A DNA stretch of 64,000 bases from an uncultured Chthoniobacter sp. GTDB taxonomy: Bacteria > Verrucomicrobiota > Verrucomicrobiia > Chthoniobacterales > Chthoniobacteraceae. The stretch covers positions 1-64,000 of the forward strand of contig CAIQUL010000194.1 in NCBI GenBank assembly GCA_903874975.1, read 5' to 3'. Below the pieces are notes generated by a model. The model had not been told where the DNA came from. It searched no databases and saw nothing but the letters and a program-made list of their open reading frames with translations. Shown here in pieces: positions 9,465 through 18,058 of the stretch (within the stretch, counting starts at the first letter, position 1; every line of letters begins with the position of its first letter). The translations under genes were made by a program, and so were the position numbers.

Positions 9465-9817
9465 TCATTCCCGATCGCTGAGTTGGTAAAGATTCTGAAT
9501 CACAAGGGCTTTGAACATTATCGCGGGCGCAAAGGCAGGTCTTCCACCCAACCCTTTGGGTTCGACCGTGGGCAGGCGCTCGAAAACCGCGGCAAAGAGC
9601 ATCCAGTGGATCACCGCGTCGAGCTTTGCCAGCAGGTCACCCATGGCGTGCCATTCTTCCAGACGCATGGCTTTGTCAAAAAGGCCACTCTCGTTGGGTT
9701 GAAGACACTTGGACATAGTCCCAGCATCCCTTCACCTTGAGACACTATCGGGAAGCAGAAAGGGTTCGCTTTTGCACTAATTACTGGGTTGCAAAATTGG
9801 GGTTTTTAGAGGTGCCC
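9465..9817 (-). mobile_element. IS5-family insertion sequence remnant (5' end only)
   Basis: The minus-strand frame 9465-9716 encodes 83 residues of an IS5-family transposase N-terminus, including GGRPAFAPAIMFKALVIQNLYQLSD, whose family core is 'GRP.YPPLLMFKALLLQ..Y.LSD'. It then stops and nothing of the DDE catalytic domain remains. Upstream, at 9799-9817, lies GGGGTTTTTAGAGGTGCCC, the reverse complement of GGGCACCTCTAAAAACCCC, typical in form for an IS5-type terminal inverted repeat. No matching right end was seen before trmB. The remnant abuts the broken PEP-CTERM gene at about 9820. Confidence 0.8.
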
Positions 9818-9819
9818 TT

Positions 9820-10277
9820 TACCTATTGCCGAGCGAAAACGAGTGGGACTACGCCACCGAAAGCAACGCTGTCCCGGTGGCCGTCAGCGGTGGGACGCTA
9901 GCCAACACGGCAGTTTGCAATCACACCTTGCAGCCTGCAGAAGTGGATCACGCGGGCGGCGTGAGTGCCTATGGCACGATGGCCCAGGCCGGCAACGTGG
10001 GGAGTGGATGGAGAGCGCCTACGATGGTGTGAATTCTCTCGCCAGTGAGGGACGAGCGGTCCGCGGAGGCTATTTCGACGGGAGCTTTGCCGGGTTGCGC
10101 GCGGGAGCGCGCGGGCGGACCAATTTCGGCCCAGCCACGAACGACCTCTGCATCGGCTTCCTTGTGGCCAGCACCATGGCTATCGTCCCCGAGCCAGGAA
10201 CCATGACGTTGCTCATTGCCTCCAGCATGATGCTGATTAGTCGAAGTCGGCGACTGGCGGCCCGCCGGCGGCCTTGA
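9820..10277 (+). pseudogene. Broken FGE-sulfatase/PEP-CTERM protein (truncated and frameshifted)
   Basis: The frame starts mid-domain immediately after the IS end with LPSENEWDYATESN and continues through GGVSAYGTMAQAGNV. At about 10000 one base is missing: the expected W codon of GNVWEW reads as two G's. The next frame picks up exactly with EWMESAYDGVNSL, then AVRGGYFDG. It ends with a PEP-CTERM sorting tail (VPEPGTMTLL, hydrophobic helix, RSRRLAARRR). The intact paralogue is at 18271-19239 (LPSEDEWYKAAYY, GGLSAYGTMAQTGNVFEW, VPEPSALLL). So this was a secreted, exosortase-anchored formylglycine-enzyme-fold protein, now dead by truncation plus a -1 frameshift. Confidence 0.85.
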
Positions 10278-10294
10278 GGAACGCTCTCGACCTG

Positions 10295-10317
10295 CTGCCC
10301 TGCGAGTCTCAGGGCAG
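10295..10317. terminator. Possible bidirectional hairpin
   Basis: CTGCCCTG and CAGGGCAG form a perfect 8-bp stem with a 7-nt loop, placed between the 3' ends of the PEP-CTERM pseudogene and the convergent opcA-like gene. The following T-run is weak (CTTTCCTG), so Rho-independent termination is only possible. Confidence 0.4.
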
Positions 10318-10328
10318 CTTTCCTGCCG

Positions 10329-11378
10329 CTAAAGCAGCGGCGTGATGGCAGCCAGGGCGCGGAGGTAGAGCGTGTGGCGGGCGCCGCGGGTCATCTCCTC
10401 GTCGAGGAGTTCGAGCGCGGTCGTGGGGCCGGCGGGCAGGAGGTGTTGAAAGTGGCGGTCGCCGGGAAGGTGGATGTCCGCGCGGAGGAAATGCTGCGCG
10501 GATTCGCGCCGGAGGGCGAAGGTGGCCGACCCGCAGGTGAGCGCGCATCCTGCGAGCGGTGCGCCGGTGCTTTCGTCGAGTCGAACGGCGACTTCGCGCC
10601 GGTCGGCGGTTTCGAAAGTGAGGGCAGCGGGCGTTTTCAGCGTGAGCCCGAGCTGCGCGGCGAGCCAGCCGACGAGCAGGAGCGCGGTGCTGCGGTGGCC
10701 GGGCGCGTGACCGATGCGGATGGCGCTGAGCTGGGGGAGCTGCGCGAGATGTTCGGGGGTGTCGAAGAATTGCGCGAGCGCCTGGCGGATATTGAGGGAG
10801 CGCGTCCAGTTGAGATCGCGCAGGGTGAGCGTGGCTTTGGCGGTGGCGAGGGATGCCTGAAGCCGGGCAAATTGCTCGCGCGGGCGCGACCACGGGAGGC
10901 TGTCGATGATCAGCCGGTCGATCCACGGCCAGAGCGTGGGGTTGAGATTTTCCGAGACGTCGCCCTGGAGCCAGAAGTAGAGCGGCAGGTCGCTGTCGAG
11001 GTGGGAGAAAACGATGTTCGTCAGGCGGCCCTTGAGCTGGCCCTCGAGGAGGAAGCTGATCTGCTCGCAGCAGATGCTTTTCGCACCGGCCCGGGAGAGG
11101 TGGCAGTGGGCATTGACCCACGAGGAAATGCGCGGCTCGGGGGCGTTGCGGCAGACGCAGATGAGCAGCGCGCGGCAGGCGTGGTTGCGAGTGAACTCCG
11201 CGATCAGTTCGTGATTGGCCGCCAGCTCCGCGGTGCTACGGCAATACACGGCGAAGTTGATCAGCGAGGCCCGCGTCGGCGCATTGCCGCCGGTGTCCCA
11301 GAGTTTTTTTAACTCCCGGTTGATCTGACCGATGGGGACGGCGGTGCCGAGAGCGGAGAGGTCGGGCGTGGCGGACAT
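10329..11378 (-). CDS. opcA: OpcA-type glucose-6-phosphate dehydrogenase assembly protein
   Basis: The 349-residue protein matches the OpcA family: the central segment AHCHLSRAGAKSICCEQISF is the usual core, followed by LPLYFWLQGD (about residues 133-142) and DRLIIDS. OpcA promotes assembly or redox activation of glucose-6-phosphate dehydrogenase, first defined in cyanobacteria. The gene lies 9 bp downstream of zwf on the same strand, the classic arrangement. That context makes the assignment secure although the C-terminal third is poorly conserved. Confidence 0.9.
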   Translation of the reverse strand: MSATPDLSALGTAVPIGQINRELKKLWDTGGNAPTRASLINFAVYCRSTAELAANHELIAEFTRNHACRALLICVCRNAPEPRISSWVNAHCHLSRAGAKSICCEQISFLLEGQLKGRLTNIVFSHLDSDLPLYFWLQGDVSENLNPTLWPWIDRLIIDSLPWSRPREQFARLQASLATAKATLTLRDLNWTRSLNIRQALAQFFDTPEHLAQLPQLSAIRIGHAPGHRSTALLLVGWLAAQLGLTLKTPAALTFETADRREVAVRLDESTGAPLAGCALTCGSATFALRRESAQHFLRADIHLPGDRHFQHLLPAGPTTALELLDEEMTRGARHTLYLRALAAITPLL

Positions 11379-11387
11379 GGCGCGGAG

Positions 11388-12932
11388 CTACATTCGCCGC
11401 CAGTTGCGCCCATCCCGAGCGAGCAGATCGTCGGCTTCCTTCGGCCCCCACGAGCCGGCGGGATATTCGCAGAGCGGCGGCTGCGGACCGGCGGCATGCC
11501 AGGCGTTTTCGATGAGGTCGATGAAATGCCATGCGCCTTCCACTTCGTCGCGGCGCGCGAAGAGCGTGGCGTCGCCGCTCATCGCATCGAGGAGCAGACG
11601 CTCGTAAGCCTCGGGCGAGGCTTTGCCGAAACTCGTGCCGTAATGGAAATCCATCTTCACCGGCTCGATGCGCAGGGCCGCGCCCGGCATTTTGCACTGC
11701 ATGCGGAGCGAGATGCCTTCGTCGGGCTGGATGCGGATGACGAGCACGTTCGCGCCGATGTCCTCCGCGCCTTTGTTGAAAAGGACACTCGGCGCGTTCT
11801 TGAGCTGCACCGCGATTTCGGTCGCACCTTTCGGCAGGCGTTTGCCCACGCGGATGTAAAATGGCACGCCCGCCCAGCGCCAGTTGTCCACATTGGCTTT
11901 GAGCGCCACGTAGGTCTCGGTCATCGAGGTCGGCGAGACCCGATCCTCCGTGCGATAGGCTTTCACCTCCGCCCCGCCGATGGCCCCGGCGGCGTATTGG
12001 CCGCGCACGACATCGCGCGCCACGTCCTCGGGCGTCATGGGGCGGAGCGAGCGGATGACCTTCACCTTTTCATCGCGCACGCTGTCGGCGGCGAGGTCGG
12101 TGGGCGGCTCCATGGCCACGAGGCAGAGGAGCTGGAGCAGATGGTTCTGGACCATGTCGCGCAGCGCGCCGGAGCTTTCGTAATACGGCCCGCGCGCCTC
12201 CACGCCGAGCGGCTCGGCGGCGGTGATCTGCACGTGGTCGATGTAGCGGTGATTCCACAGCGGCTCGAAAATCCCGTTGGCAAACCGCAGCACCATGATG
12301 TTCTGCGCGGTCTCTTTGCCGAGGAAGTGGTCGATGCGGTAGGTGTCGCGCTCGTGAAAAGTTTTGCTGACCACGCCGTTCAGCGCCTGCGCCGTGGCGA
12401 GGTCCGTGCCGAAGGGCTTTTCCACAATGACCCGCGCCCAGCTCCCCTCCGCGGCCTTGTTCAGCCCGGCGGCGGCGAGATGCTGGAGGATGCCCTCAAA
12501 TTCGCTCGGCGCGACGGAGAGATAAAACAGCCGGTTGCCGCAAGTGCCGCGCTCCTCGTCGAGCTCCGCGAGCCGTTCCGCGAGGCGCTGGTAGCCGGCG
12601 GCCTCGCCAAATTCGCTGCGGTGGTAAAAGACGCGCTCGGCGAAACTCGACCACACTTCCTCATTCAGCCCCGAGCGGGAAAACTTCCGCGCCGCCTCGT
12701 GCAACTCCGCCCGAAAGCTGTCGTCCGTCTTTTCCCGCCGCGCGAAGCCGACCACCGACAGCGCCGCCGGCAGATCGCCATCAGCGGCGATGTTGTAGAG
12801 CGCCGGGATGAGTTTGCGGAAAGTCAGGTCGCCCGATGCGCCGAAGATCACGACGCTGCACGGCTGAGGCATGGGCCGGCTGGTGAGTCCCTCGCGCAGA
12901 GGGTTCGCGGTGGGTGTGGTGGTCGCGTTCAA
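11388..12932 (-). CDS. zwf: Glucose-6-phosphate 1-dehydrogenase
   Basis: This 514-residue enzyme catalyses the NADP-dependent first step of the oxidative pentose phosphate pathway. The N-terminal Rossmann motif VIFGASGDLTFRKLIPALYN (about residues 28-47), the substrate and catalytic motif YRIDHFLGKE and the later RVGKRLPKGATEIAVQLK are all present. The start Met fits family length. It is followed at once by the OpcA-type gene and is likely co-transcribed with it. Confidence 0.97.
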   Translation of the reverse strand: MNATTTPTANPLREGLTSRPMPQPCSVVIFGASGDLTFRKLIPALYNIAADGDLPAALSVVGFARREKTDDSFRAELHEAARKFSRSGLNEEVWSSFAERVFYHRSEFGEAAGYQRLAERLAELDEERGTCGNRLFYLSVAPSEFEGILQHLAAAGLNKAAEGSWARVIVEKPFGTDLATAQALNGVVSKTFHERDTYRIDHFLGKETAQNIMVLRFANGIFEPLWNHRYIDHVQITAAEPLGVEARGPYYESSGALRDMVQNHLLQLLCLVAMEPPTDLAADSVRDEKVKVIRSLRPMTPEDVARDVVRGQYAAGAIGGAEVKAYRTEDRVSPTSMTETYVALKANVDNWRWAGVPFYIRVGKRLPKGATEIAVQLKNAPSVLFNKGAEDIGANVLVIRIQPDEGISLRMQCKMPGAALRIEPVKMDFHYGTSFGKASPEAYERLLLDAMSGDATLFARRDEVEGAWHFIDLIENAWHAAGPQPPLCEYPAGSWGPKEADDLLARDGRNWRRM

Positions 12933-13101
12933 AGCGCGGCTGTCTTAGCGGGCCGGGCGGGCGGGGCGAAGGGAAAAGATTTCCGCCATGCTCGCAGTCA
13001 TCGCTGGTCCCTCGCCGCTCTTCTCCGTCGCCGAGCACTTGTCTCATGACGCAGACTGCGTCCACTCCAGCCGTCGTCACCGGCGTTGCGATCATCCACC
13101 C

Positions 13102-13344
13102 ATGAGCCGCCAACAATTGAAGTCCGAAACGTCCCTCCTTTCCGATTTGGAGCGTCGCGAGTTGATCGGCTACCTCCTGGCGCTTGGCCGGGAGCGCGCG
13201 CCTGGCTCCTGGGGAAAACTTGCCGCCAAACTGGAGGATCGGGATTCCGCTCACTGGGTGCCTGAGGAGCAGCTCGACCGCGTGCTCGGGCTGGATCGCC
13301 CCGAGACGTGGATCGCTACCGGCTGCTGGTGGACTGGGAGGTGA
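13102..13344 (+). CDS. Small putative antitoxin
   Basis: The 80-residue protein begins MSRQQLKSETSLLSDLERRE and is rich in charge and helix formers. It looks like the small antitoxins that precede RelE/ParE-type toxins in this phylum (pattern L...ER.EL..YL..L.R, then HWV.EEQL). Its last ~12 residues (from about 13308) overlap the start of the decayed toxin frame and look like frame run-on, so the original stop may have been earlier. I judge it a leftover antitoxin; the family cannot be named with certainty. Confidence 0.5.
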   Translation: MSRQQLKSETSLLSDLERRELIGYLLALGRERAPGSWGKLAAKLEDRDSAHWVPEEQLDRVLGLDRPETWIATGCWWTGR

Positions 13345-13430
13345 TCTAAAAACTCCATCTTCTCCCCTGCTACAACCGGCGCGTGCTTCGCGATGCCCTC
13401 TCGCATGATGTCTTCTTGCTCGCGACCACG
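13308..13430 (+). pseudogene. RelE/ParE-like toxin remnant with early stop
   Basis: From GTG 13308 a frame reads VDRYRLLVDWEVI, then TAA, then KLHLLPCYNRRVLRDAL. The pattern Y-R-L-L-V-D-W-x-V-I-x-x-L-x-x-L-P-x-x-x-R-R-x-L-R-D is typical for the N-terminus of RelE/ParE-superfamily toxins. The stop stands where a Glu codon (GAA to TAA) would be natural. No recognisable C-terminal half follows before the RAYT gene. This toxin is therefore inactive. The identification rests on about 30 residues. Confidence 0.45.
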
Positions 13431-13495
13431 GGTTACTGGCTGGCAGTGGCCGGACCTCGCGCACCGCCCCGCAGGACGTGAGCTGAGCTGCGACA

Positions 13496-14518
13496 CTACC
13501 CCACTGCACGCACGCGCAGGTCGCGGAGCGCGCAGAGCCCGTTTGCCTCCACGCCGCGGAGGGCGCGCGCACCGCTGGTCCGCTTCGGCCCGAAATGCTC
13601 GCGCCGGGCGGTGAAGACTTCGTTCACGAAAGTCTTCGTTCCCAGCGCCAGGCCATCGGCAAAGTAACGCACCCGGCAGCGCAGCATCTGCCAGCGGGCG
13701 AGCCGACCTTTCGCGGCCAGCACCGCGTCCACTTCCTCCGGCTTTAACCCGCGCCGCAGCGCCTGCCCGTCTTCGTCCAATCCCGTCTCCTCGCCCCGGC
13801 CAAAGAGCAGCAGCCGATACTCCGGCAGGATCGCCTTGACCGCCACGGCAGAACCCCGCGCGGCGGTGGCCACGATGCCCAGCCCGGTGCGCGCCGCTTT
13901 CACCCCGGCCACGGCCGCCGCGTAGCCGCACCAGCGGTAGTCCTTCGGATCGCCGACGAGGCCAGCGCGCACCGGGTTCAGGTCGATGTAAGCCGCCATG
14001 GTCGCCAGCGCATTACCCGCGCCTTCCACCAGCACACTCTTGAAGCGCTCCTCCCACAGCGTCCCCTTGCGCCGGTGGGTGCGGTTGAACCATTGGGTAA
14101 AGCGCTGCTTGAGCAGTTTCATAAATGCGCTCACGTCCCACATCCGCGCAAAGAAGCTCTCCCGCAGCGCCTCTGCCTCCGCCTGGGCACCCTCCGCGCG
14201 GAAGTATTCCAGCCGCTGGCGGATGGTTCCCGCGCCGCCGCCCTCGCCATAAACTTCTGTTATCAGGGCGAGCAGAGCAGCGTCACCGGGCAACTCGGTG
14301 GGCCGCTGCGGCACTTCCACGAGGACGTGGAAGTGGTTGCTCATCACGCAATAGGTGACCACCCGCACTCCGCAGAAGCGCTCGTAGAGCCGCATGAACT
14401 CGATGAACTGCTCCTTCTCCTCCGGCCCAAAGACGAACTGCCGGTCCACGACCCGCGAGATGCAGTGGTAGTAGGCGAGCGGATGTTCCGGCGGGGCTTT
14501 GAAACGGGGACGGCGCAT
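13496..14518 (-). mobile_element. REP-associated tyrosine transposase (RAYT, Y1/IS200-like)
   Basis: The gene encodes a 340-residue HUH-superfamily single-strand transposase domesticated to act on REP sequences. The N-terminus YYHCISRVVDRQFVF, the metal-binding MSNHFHVLVE (HFH pair, about residues 80-89), GTLWEERFKSVLVE and YIDLNPVRAGLV are the diagnostic RAYT motifs. A C-terminal extension carries a helical region (LKPEEVDAVLAAKGRLARW). The frame is intact. Just upstream of its start are two tandem copies of GACCTGTCCCTTTATTTT, and two further copies lie within 5 kb, so this enzyme is a good candidate for spreading that motif. Confidence 0.9.
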
Positions 14519-14573
14519 GGCGTGGGATGAAAAAGCAGGACGGCGGGGCGGTCAACAGCTTTCTTTTATAAAT

Positions 14574-14591
14574 GACCTGTCCCTTTATTTT
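14574..14591 (+). repeat. REP-like 18-mer, copy 1
   Basis: GACCTGTCCCTTTATTTT lies 55 bp upstream of the RAYT start. Further copies are at 14595, 17908 and (inverted) 19415. The T-rich 3' half stands out in GC-rich surroundings. Confidence 0.8.
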
Positions 14592-14594
14592 AGC

Positions 14595-14612
14595 GACCTG
14601 TCCCTTTATTTT
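14595..14612 (+). repeat. REP-like 18-mer, copy 2
   Basis: This is a perfect tandem copy of the 18-mer at 14574, separated by 3 bp. The next base begins the surviving part of a truncated response regulator, so the repeat marks the break point. Confidence 0.8.
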
Positions 14613-14882
14613 GCGGTGCAGAGCGCCCTCAGCTACCGGCCGGATCTGATCATCCTCGACTACGTCATGCCGGTGATGGACGGCGGCGACGTGGTGTCCA
14701 AATTGCAGGAGAATTCCTTCCTCCGAACCATCCCGGTGGTGATGGTAACCGCCCTCGTCTCCAATCGTGAGATGGGCTCCCAAGGCAGCGTCCACGCCGG
14801 CGGCCAACTCATGCTCGCCAAACCCATCAGTTTCCCCAATCTCCTGCGCTCCATCGAGGCGCAGTTTGCGGAGGCCAGCTAA
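14613..14882 (+). pseudogene. C-terminal part of a response regulator receiver domain
   Basis: About 89 residues of a CheY-like receiver domain remain: PDLIILDYVMPVMDGGDVVS with the phospho-acceptor Asp, then IPVVMVTALVS (the conserved Thr) and LAKPISFPNLL (the conserved Lys-Pro). The first strand-helix unit with the acidic pocket is gone. The reading begins directly after the repeat at 14595-14612. It cannot be phosphorylated properly and has no start codon of its own. The missing 5' part was presumably lost when the REP/RAYT segment arrived or recombined. Confidence 0.8.
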
Positions 14883-14910
14883 AGCGGGGGCGGGGTGGCT
14901 TCCGGGGAGC

Positions 14911-14960
14911 GCGCTCATCCTGAGCGCTGGTCGCGGCATTCTGCCGCGACGGACTTTCCT
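14911..14960 (+). repeat. REP element, copy A of an inverted pair
   Basis: The element starts GCGCTCATCCTGAGCGCTGG and contains the hairpin CGCGGCATTCTGCCGCG. A matching element lies inverted at 15000-15053. The two differ in their hairpin stems by paired changes that keep the stem. Confidence 0.7.
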
Positions 14961-14999
14961 GCCGCGCCGCATCCGGGACCAGCCGTCCATGCCGGGAAA

Positions 15000-15053
15000 G
15001 GTCATGGAAGTGCGTTTCGGCGGAACGCTGAAACAAGCGCCCAGGATGAGCGC
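15000..15053 (-). repeat. REP element, copy B (inverted)
   Basis: Read on the minus strand it starts GCGCTCATCCTGGGCGCTTG and contains TTTCAGCGTTCCGCCGAAA, a hairpin of different sequence from copy A but at the same place. It ends 5 bp from the stop of the GT39 gene, so it may also act as a transcript end. Confidence 0.7.
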
Positions 15054-15057
15054 GTCC

Positions 15058-16539
15058 CTATTTCCTCGCGGCTTCAGCGGCGCGGTAGTTTTCCACGACT
15101 CGGGTGAAATACGGACGCACCTTCCGTCCTCCGCGTTCCACCCAATGCTCTTCAATTTCGCCGACCCGGCCGGCCCGCTCGCGGATGCGGCGCCGGTCCA
15201 GATCGCTGCGGGTAAAGCTGACCAGCAGGAGAGTCGCGCCCTCCAGGTCGCGCGGCGGGAACCAGAACTCATACATCAGCGCGCGCCCGCCGAAGAGATG
15301 CGCCCCGGTGGTTTCGCGGACGGCCTGGCGCGGCCGCGAGTGGTAAAACGCGGCTTCGCTGGCGATGAAGTTTTTGTCCAGAGCCACGAGCAAGACGCGG
15401 TCGTCCGCCGGCGGAGGAATGGCGGCCCGGCGCGCCTCGATCGCCCGGCCCATCTCGGACCAGCCGACGGGCAATAGCTCCATGTTTGGCGCGTAGCCGA
15501 GGCCGGGCAGACCGAAAGTGAGATAAGTCAAAAACGTCGCGTGAACGACCACCAGCAGCGCAATCGTGGCGACCCACGCGCGACGGAGCCCGCCCGCGGG
15601 CTGATCGGCGAGGGCGACTAGGCTGGCGGCCACGGCGGGAATCACGGCCAGCCAGAGCGGGCCGGTCCAGTTCAGCTTCACGCGGTGCGTGAGGCTAAAA
15701 AGCAGGAAGACGGCAAGCGGGGCGAGGGTGTAGATGCGCGCGAACCAGCGGCGGCGCAGGTCATCGGACGGCGCCCCGCGCAGCGCGCGCCAGACCAGCA
15801 GCATGAGGACCGGCGTGAGCAGGACGAGGATCGAGGCGAGCAACTCATGCGTGGAAAAGCGCCGCGCCACGGCGACGCGATCGGCACTCTGAAAGGCAAA
15901 GGAAGCCCACTGGTGCCGCGCATTCCAAATGATGACCGGCGAGAAAATGACGATGGCCAAAAGGACCGCCCCATACGGCGCGGGATGCCGCCACCAGCGG
16001 CGCGCGCGGGCGTCCACCGTGATGAAGATCAGCGTCGCGGGACCGAGCAGGGCGATGGTGTATTTCGAGAGCATCCCGAGGCCGAGACAAACGCCCAGAC
16101 CCAGCCAGGCGCCGGCCTTTTCCTGCAGCAGGGCGCGCGCGAGAAAATAGAGCGCCCCGGCCCAGCACGCGGTGAGCGGGGCGTCGGGCGTGATCATGAA
16201 ACCGGTGAGAAAAAAGAACGGCAGCAACTGCACGAGCAGGACGGCCATCCAGCCGGCGCGGGCATCGAAGAGCAGCGTGGTGAGGCGAAAGGTGAAGAAC
16301 GCGGTGACCAGCGAGCAGAGCACCACGCCGAGGCGCACGCCGAATTCGCTGTCGCCGAAAAGCGCGGTGCCCGCATGGATCAGCCAGGCGACCATCGGCG
16401 GGTGATCGAGATAGCCGGTGTCGAGATGCGCGGCGTAGTTCCAGTAGTAGGCTTCCTCCGGAAAAAGGTCAGGCTGGCCGAGGAAGGCGACGCGCAGCAG
16501 AAACAGCGCGACGGTCAGGACGAGAACGCCGCGCTTCAA
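15058..16539 (-). CDS. GT39-family membrane glycosyltransferase (ArnT/PMT-like)
   Basis: This 493-residue polytopic protein has the GT-C fold layout: the first loop carries the catalytic acidic motif FPEEAYYWNYAAHLDTGYLD (residues ~26-45) followed by HPP, then about ten hydrophobic helices and a soluble C-terminal domain. Such enzymes move a sugar from a polyprenyl-phosphate donor to lipid or protein on the periplasmic side. Its start overlaps the stop of the upstream GT9 gene by 4 nt (ATGA), so the two are translationally coupled. The ArnC-like GT2 at 60771 could in principle supply a polyprenyl-linked donor, but that link is inference. Confidence 0.88.
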   Translation of the reverse strand: MKRGVLVLTVALFLLRVAFLGQPDLFPEEAYYWNYAAHLDTGYLDHPPMVAWLIHAGTALFGDSEFGVRLGVVLCSLVTAFFTFRLTTLLFDARAGWMAVLLVQLLPFFFLTGFMITPDAPLTACWAGALYFLARALLQEKAGAWLGLGVCLGLGMLSKYTIALLGPATLIFITVDARARRWWRHPAPYGAVLLAIVIFSPVIIWNARHQWASFAFQSADRVAVARRFSTHELLASILVLLTPVLMLLVWRALRGAPSDDLRRRWFARIYTLAPLAVFLLFSLTHRVKLNWTGPLWLAVIPAVAASLVALADQPAGGLRRAWVATIALLVVVHATFLTYLTFGLPGLGYAPNMELLPVGWSEMGRAIEARRAAIPPPADDRVLLVALDKNFIASEAAFYHSRPRQAVRETTGAHLFGGRALMYEFWFPPRDLEGATLLLVSFTRSDLDRRRIRERAGRVGEIEEHWVERGGRKVRPYFTRVVENYRAAEAARK

Positions 16540-17768
16540 GCGGCCTGGACTCCCGATTGGCGACCGAGGTAGCTCTTGCAGACTGCCGCGAAAGTCTGGT
16601 CCGGCGTGATGCGCTGCATGCAGACGTTATCCCGGCAGACGGACTGCCGGTTGTTCAGCGCGCTGACACATGGGCTGCACGCGAGCCCGGCCCACAGCGC
16701 CGTATTGCGGGGCGTGAGCGCCGCGAAGAGCAGCGGCGTCTCCGGTCCGAAAAGCGTCACCGTGTGGATCGGCGTGAGCGCCGCGAAATGCGCGGGTCCG
16801 CTGTCATTCGTCACCAGCACCTCGGCCAGGCCGTAGAGCACGAGGAGCTGACGCAGCGTCGTCTCCCCCGCGAGCGAGAAGCAGCGCGGCGAGTTCACGC
16901 GGGCGACCATTTCCCGGGCTTTCGCGGCTTCATTTTTGGCGCCCGTAAAGGCGATGAACACCTCCGGAAAACGCACCAGCAAACGCTGCGCGACCTCGAG
17001 GTAACTCTCCAGACTCCAGCGCCGCAGCGGGATCAGGTCGCTCGCATTCGCATTGAGCAGGATGAGCGGCGGCGTGAGGGGCTGCCCGGTGAAACGCGCG
17101 AGCTGCTCCCGCACTTCGCGAATCTCCGCCGGTGCCGCGGAGAAAATCGGGAGCGGGTCCGGCGCGCTGTCCGGCGTCAGGTCGAAACGCGGGAGGCTCT
17201 CGGGATTCGCCTCCAGCGCGCTGACCAGCGACGCGAAGGTTTGCATGGTATGAAGGTGCGGATTGTAACGCACCCGGTGCGTCATCAGGTTGCCGCGATA
17301 CGGCCCTTCGCCGAACCACGCGTGAAAACCCACACGCCGCGCCGCGCCGCTCGCCCAAGTCAGCAGCGCCGAGGAGCGCGCGAAAAATTCCAGATCAATC
17401 GCCGCATCCAGCCGCAGCCGGCGCAGCCGCGAGAGCACCACGGGCACCGCCCGCAGCAGACTGAAGAGGCTGTCGTGGGGCAAGGTGATGACATTCTCCG
17501 CCGGGATGACGCCCAGCGCATCGACGATGAACCGGTTGTCCTCAAAGACCGCCATGAAAACCCGTTCGCGCCCCACCCGCCGCACCGCATCCTGGAGCGC
17601 GCGATGGGCGAGCACCGTCGAGCCTTGCTCCGCGAGCTTCACAAAAAGGATCGAGCGCACCGGACCGGCGGGTGGGCGTCGCGGAAACAGCGCGCGCACC
17701 GCGGTCACGGCGAAGCACAGCGGGACGCCCAGCCAGCGGTCGAGCTGCATCATTTTCTGCACGTTCAT
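16536..17768 (-). CDS. GT9-family glycosyltransferase (heptosyltransferase-like)
   Basis: The 410-residue protein has the two-domain GT-B fold of ADP-heptose:LPS heptosyltransferases. Visible signatures are SILFVKLAEQGSTVLAHRAL near the N-terminus (the family's usual 'R.D.IGD' is replaced), VTNDSGPAHFAALTPIHTV with LFGPETPLLFA in the C-terminal domain, and a Cys-rich tail CSPCVSALNNRQSVCRDNVC typical of a GT9 subgroup. It probably adds a heptose or related sugar to a core oligosaccharide. It is coupled with the downstream GT39 gene. Confidence 0.88.
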   Translation of the reverse strand: MNVQKMMQLDRWLGVPLCFAVTAVRALFPRRPPAGPVRSILFVKLAEQGSTVLAHRALQDAVRRVGRERVFMAVFEDNRFIVDALGVIPAENVITLPHDSLFSLLRAVPVVLSRLRRLRLDAAIDLEFFARSSALLTWASGAARRVGFHAWFGEGPYRGNLMTHRVRYNPHLHTMQTFASLVSALEANPESLPRFDLTPDSAPDPLPIFSAAPAEIREVREQLARFTGQPLTPPLILLNANASDLIPLRRWSLESYLEVAQRLLVRFPEVFIAFTGAKNEAAKAREMVARVNSPRCFSLAGETTLRQLLVLYGLAEVLVTNDSGPAHFAALTPIHTVTLFGPETPLLFAALTPRNTALWAGLACSPCVSALNNRQSVCRDNVCMQRITPDQTFAAVCKSYLGRQSGVQAA

Positions 17769-17907
17769 CGGAGGAAGTGGGTAGAGATCAAAGTTTTGGA
17801 AAGAGGGGTCAGGGGTCAGCGTTTGCGCGGAGCACCCATCGTTAAAGGGGTTTCGAGATTAGAGGTGGTGGTTGGCGGTGGCGACGAATTTTCCTGCGTC
17901 GATAATG

Positions 17908-17925
17908 GACCTGTCCCTTTATTTT
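17908..17925 (+). repeat. REP-like 18-mer, copy 3
   Basis: This is a perfect copy of GACCTGTCCCTTTATTTT. As at copy 2, a headless coding remnant starts on the next base. Confidence 0.8.
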
Positions 17926-18036
17926 GTCACCGTGCGCTCGGTGAAGTTCATCCGCTGGTTGCGGGTGCAACTCTATCTCCAGCCTCACCACGAGCCTGCC
18001 ATCGCCGCCCTGCGCCAGTTATATGCGGTTTTGTAA
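17926..18036 (+). pseudogene. C-terminal fragment of an unidentified protein
   Basis: An open frame without a plausible start reads VTVRSVKFIRWLRVQLYLQP and on to AIAALRQLYAVL, then stops. The amphipathic ending resembles the tail of a helical-repeat protein, but this is weak. Its importance is its position: it begins exactly where repeat copy 3 ends, like the response regulator fragment at 14613. Confidence 0.4.
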
Positions 18037-18058
18037 GGGGGATTTTGGACACCGTTGT

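Noticed and set aside
9465-9817. Intact IS5 element
   Set aside because: Only the transposase N-terminus and one terminal repeat are present; the catalytic domain and the other end are absent.
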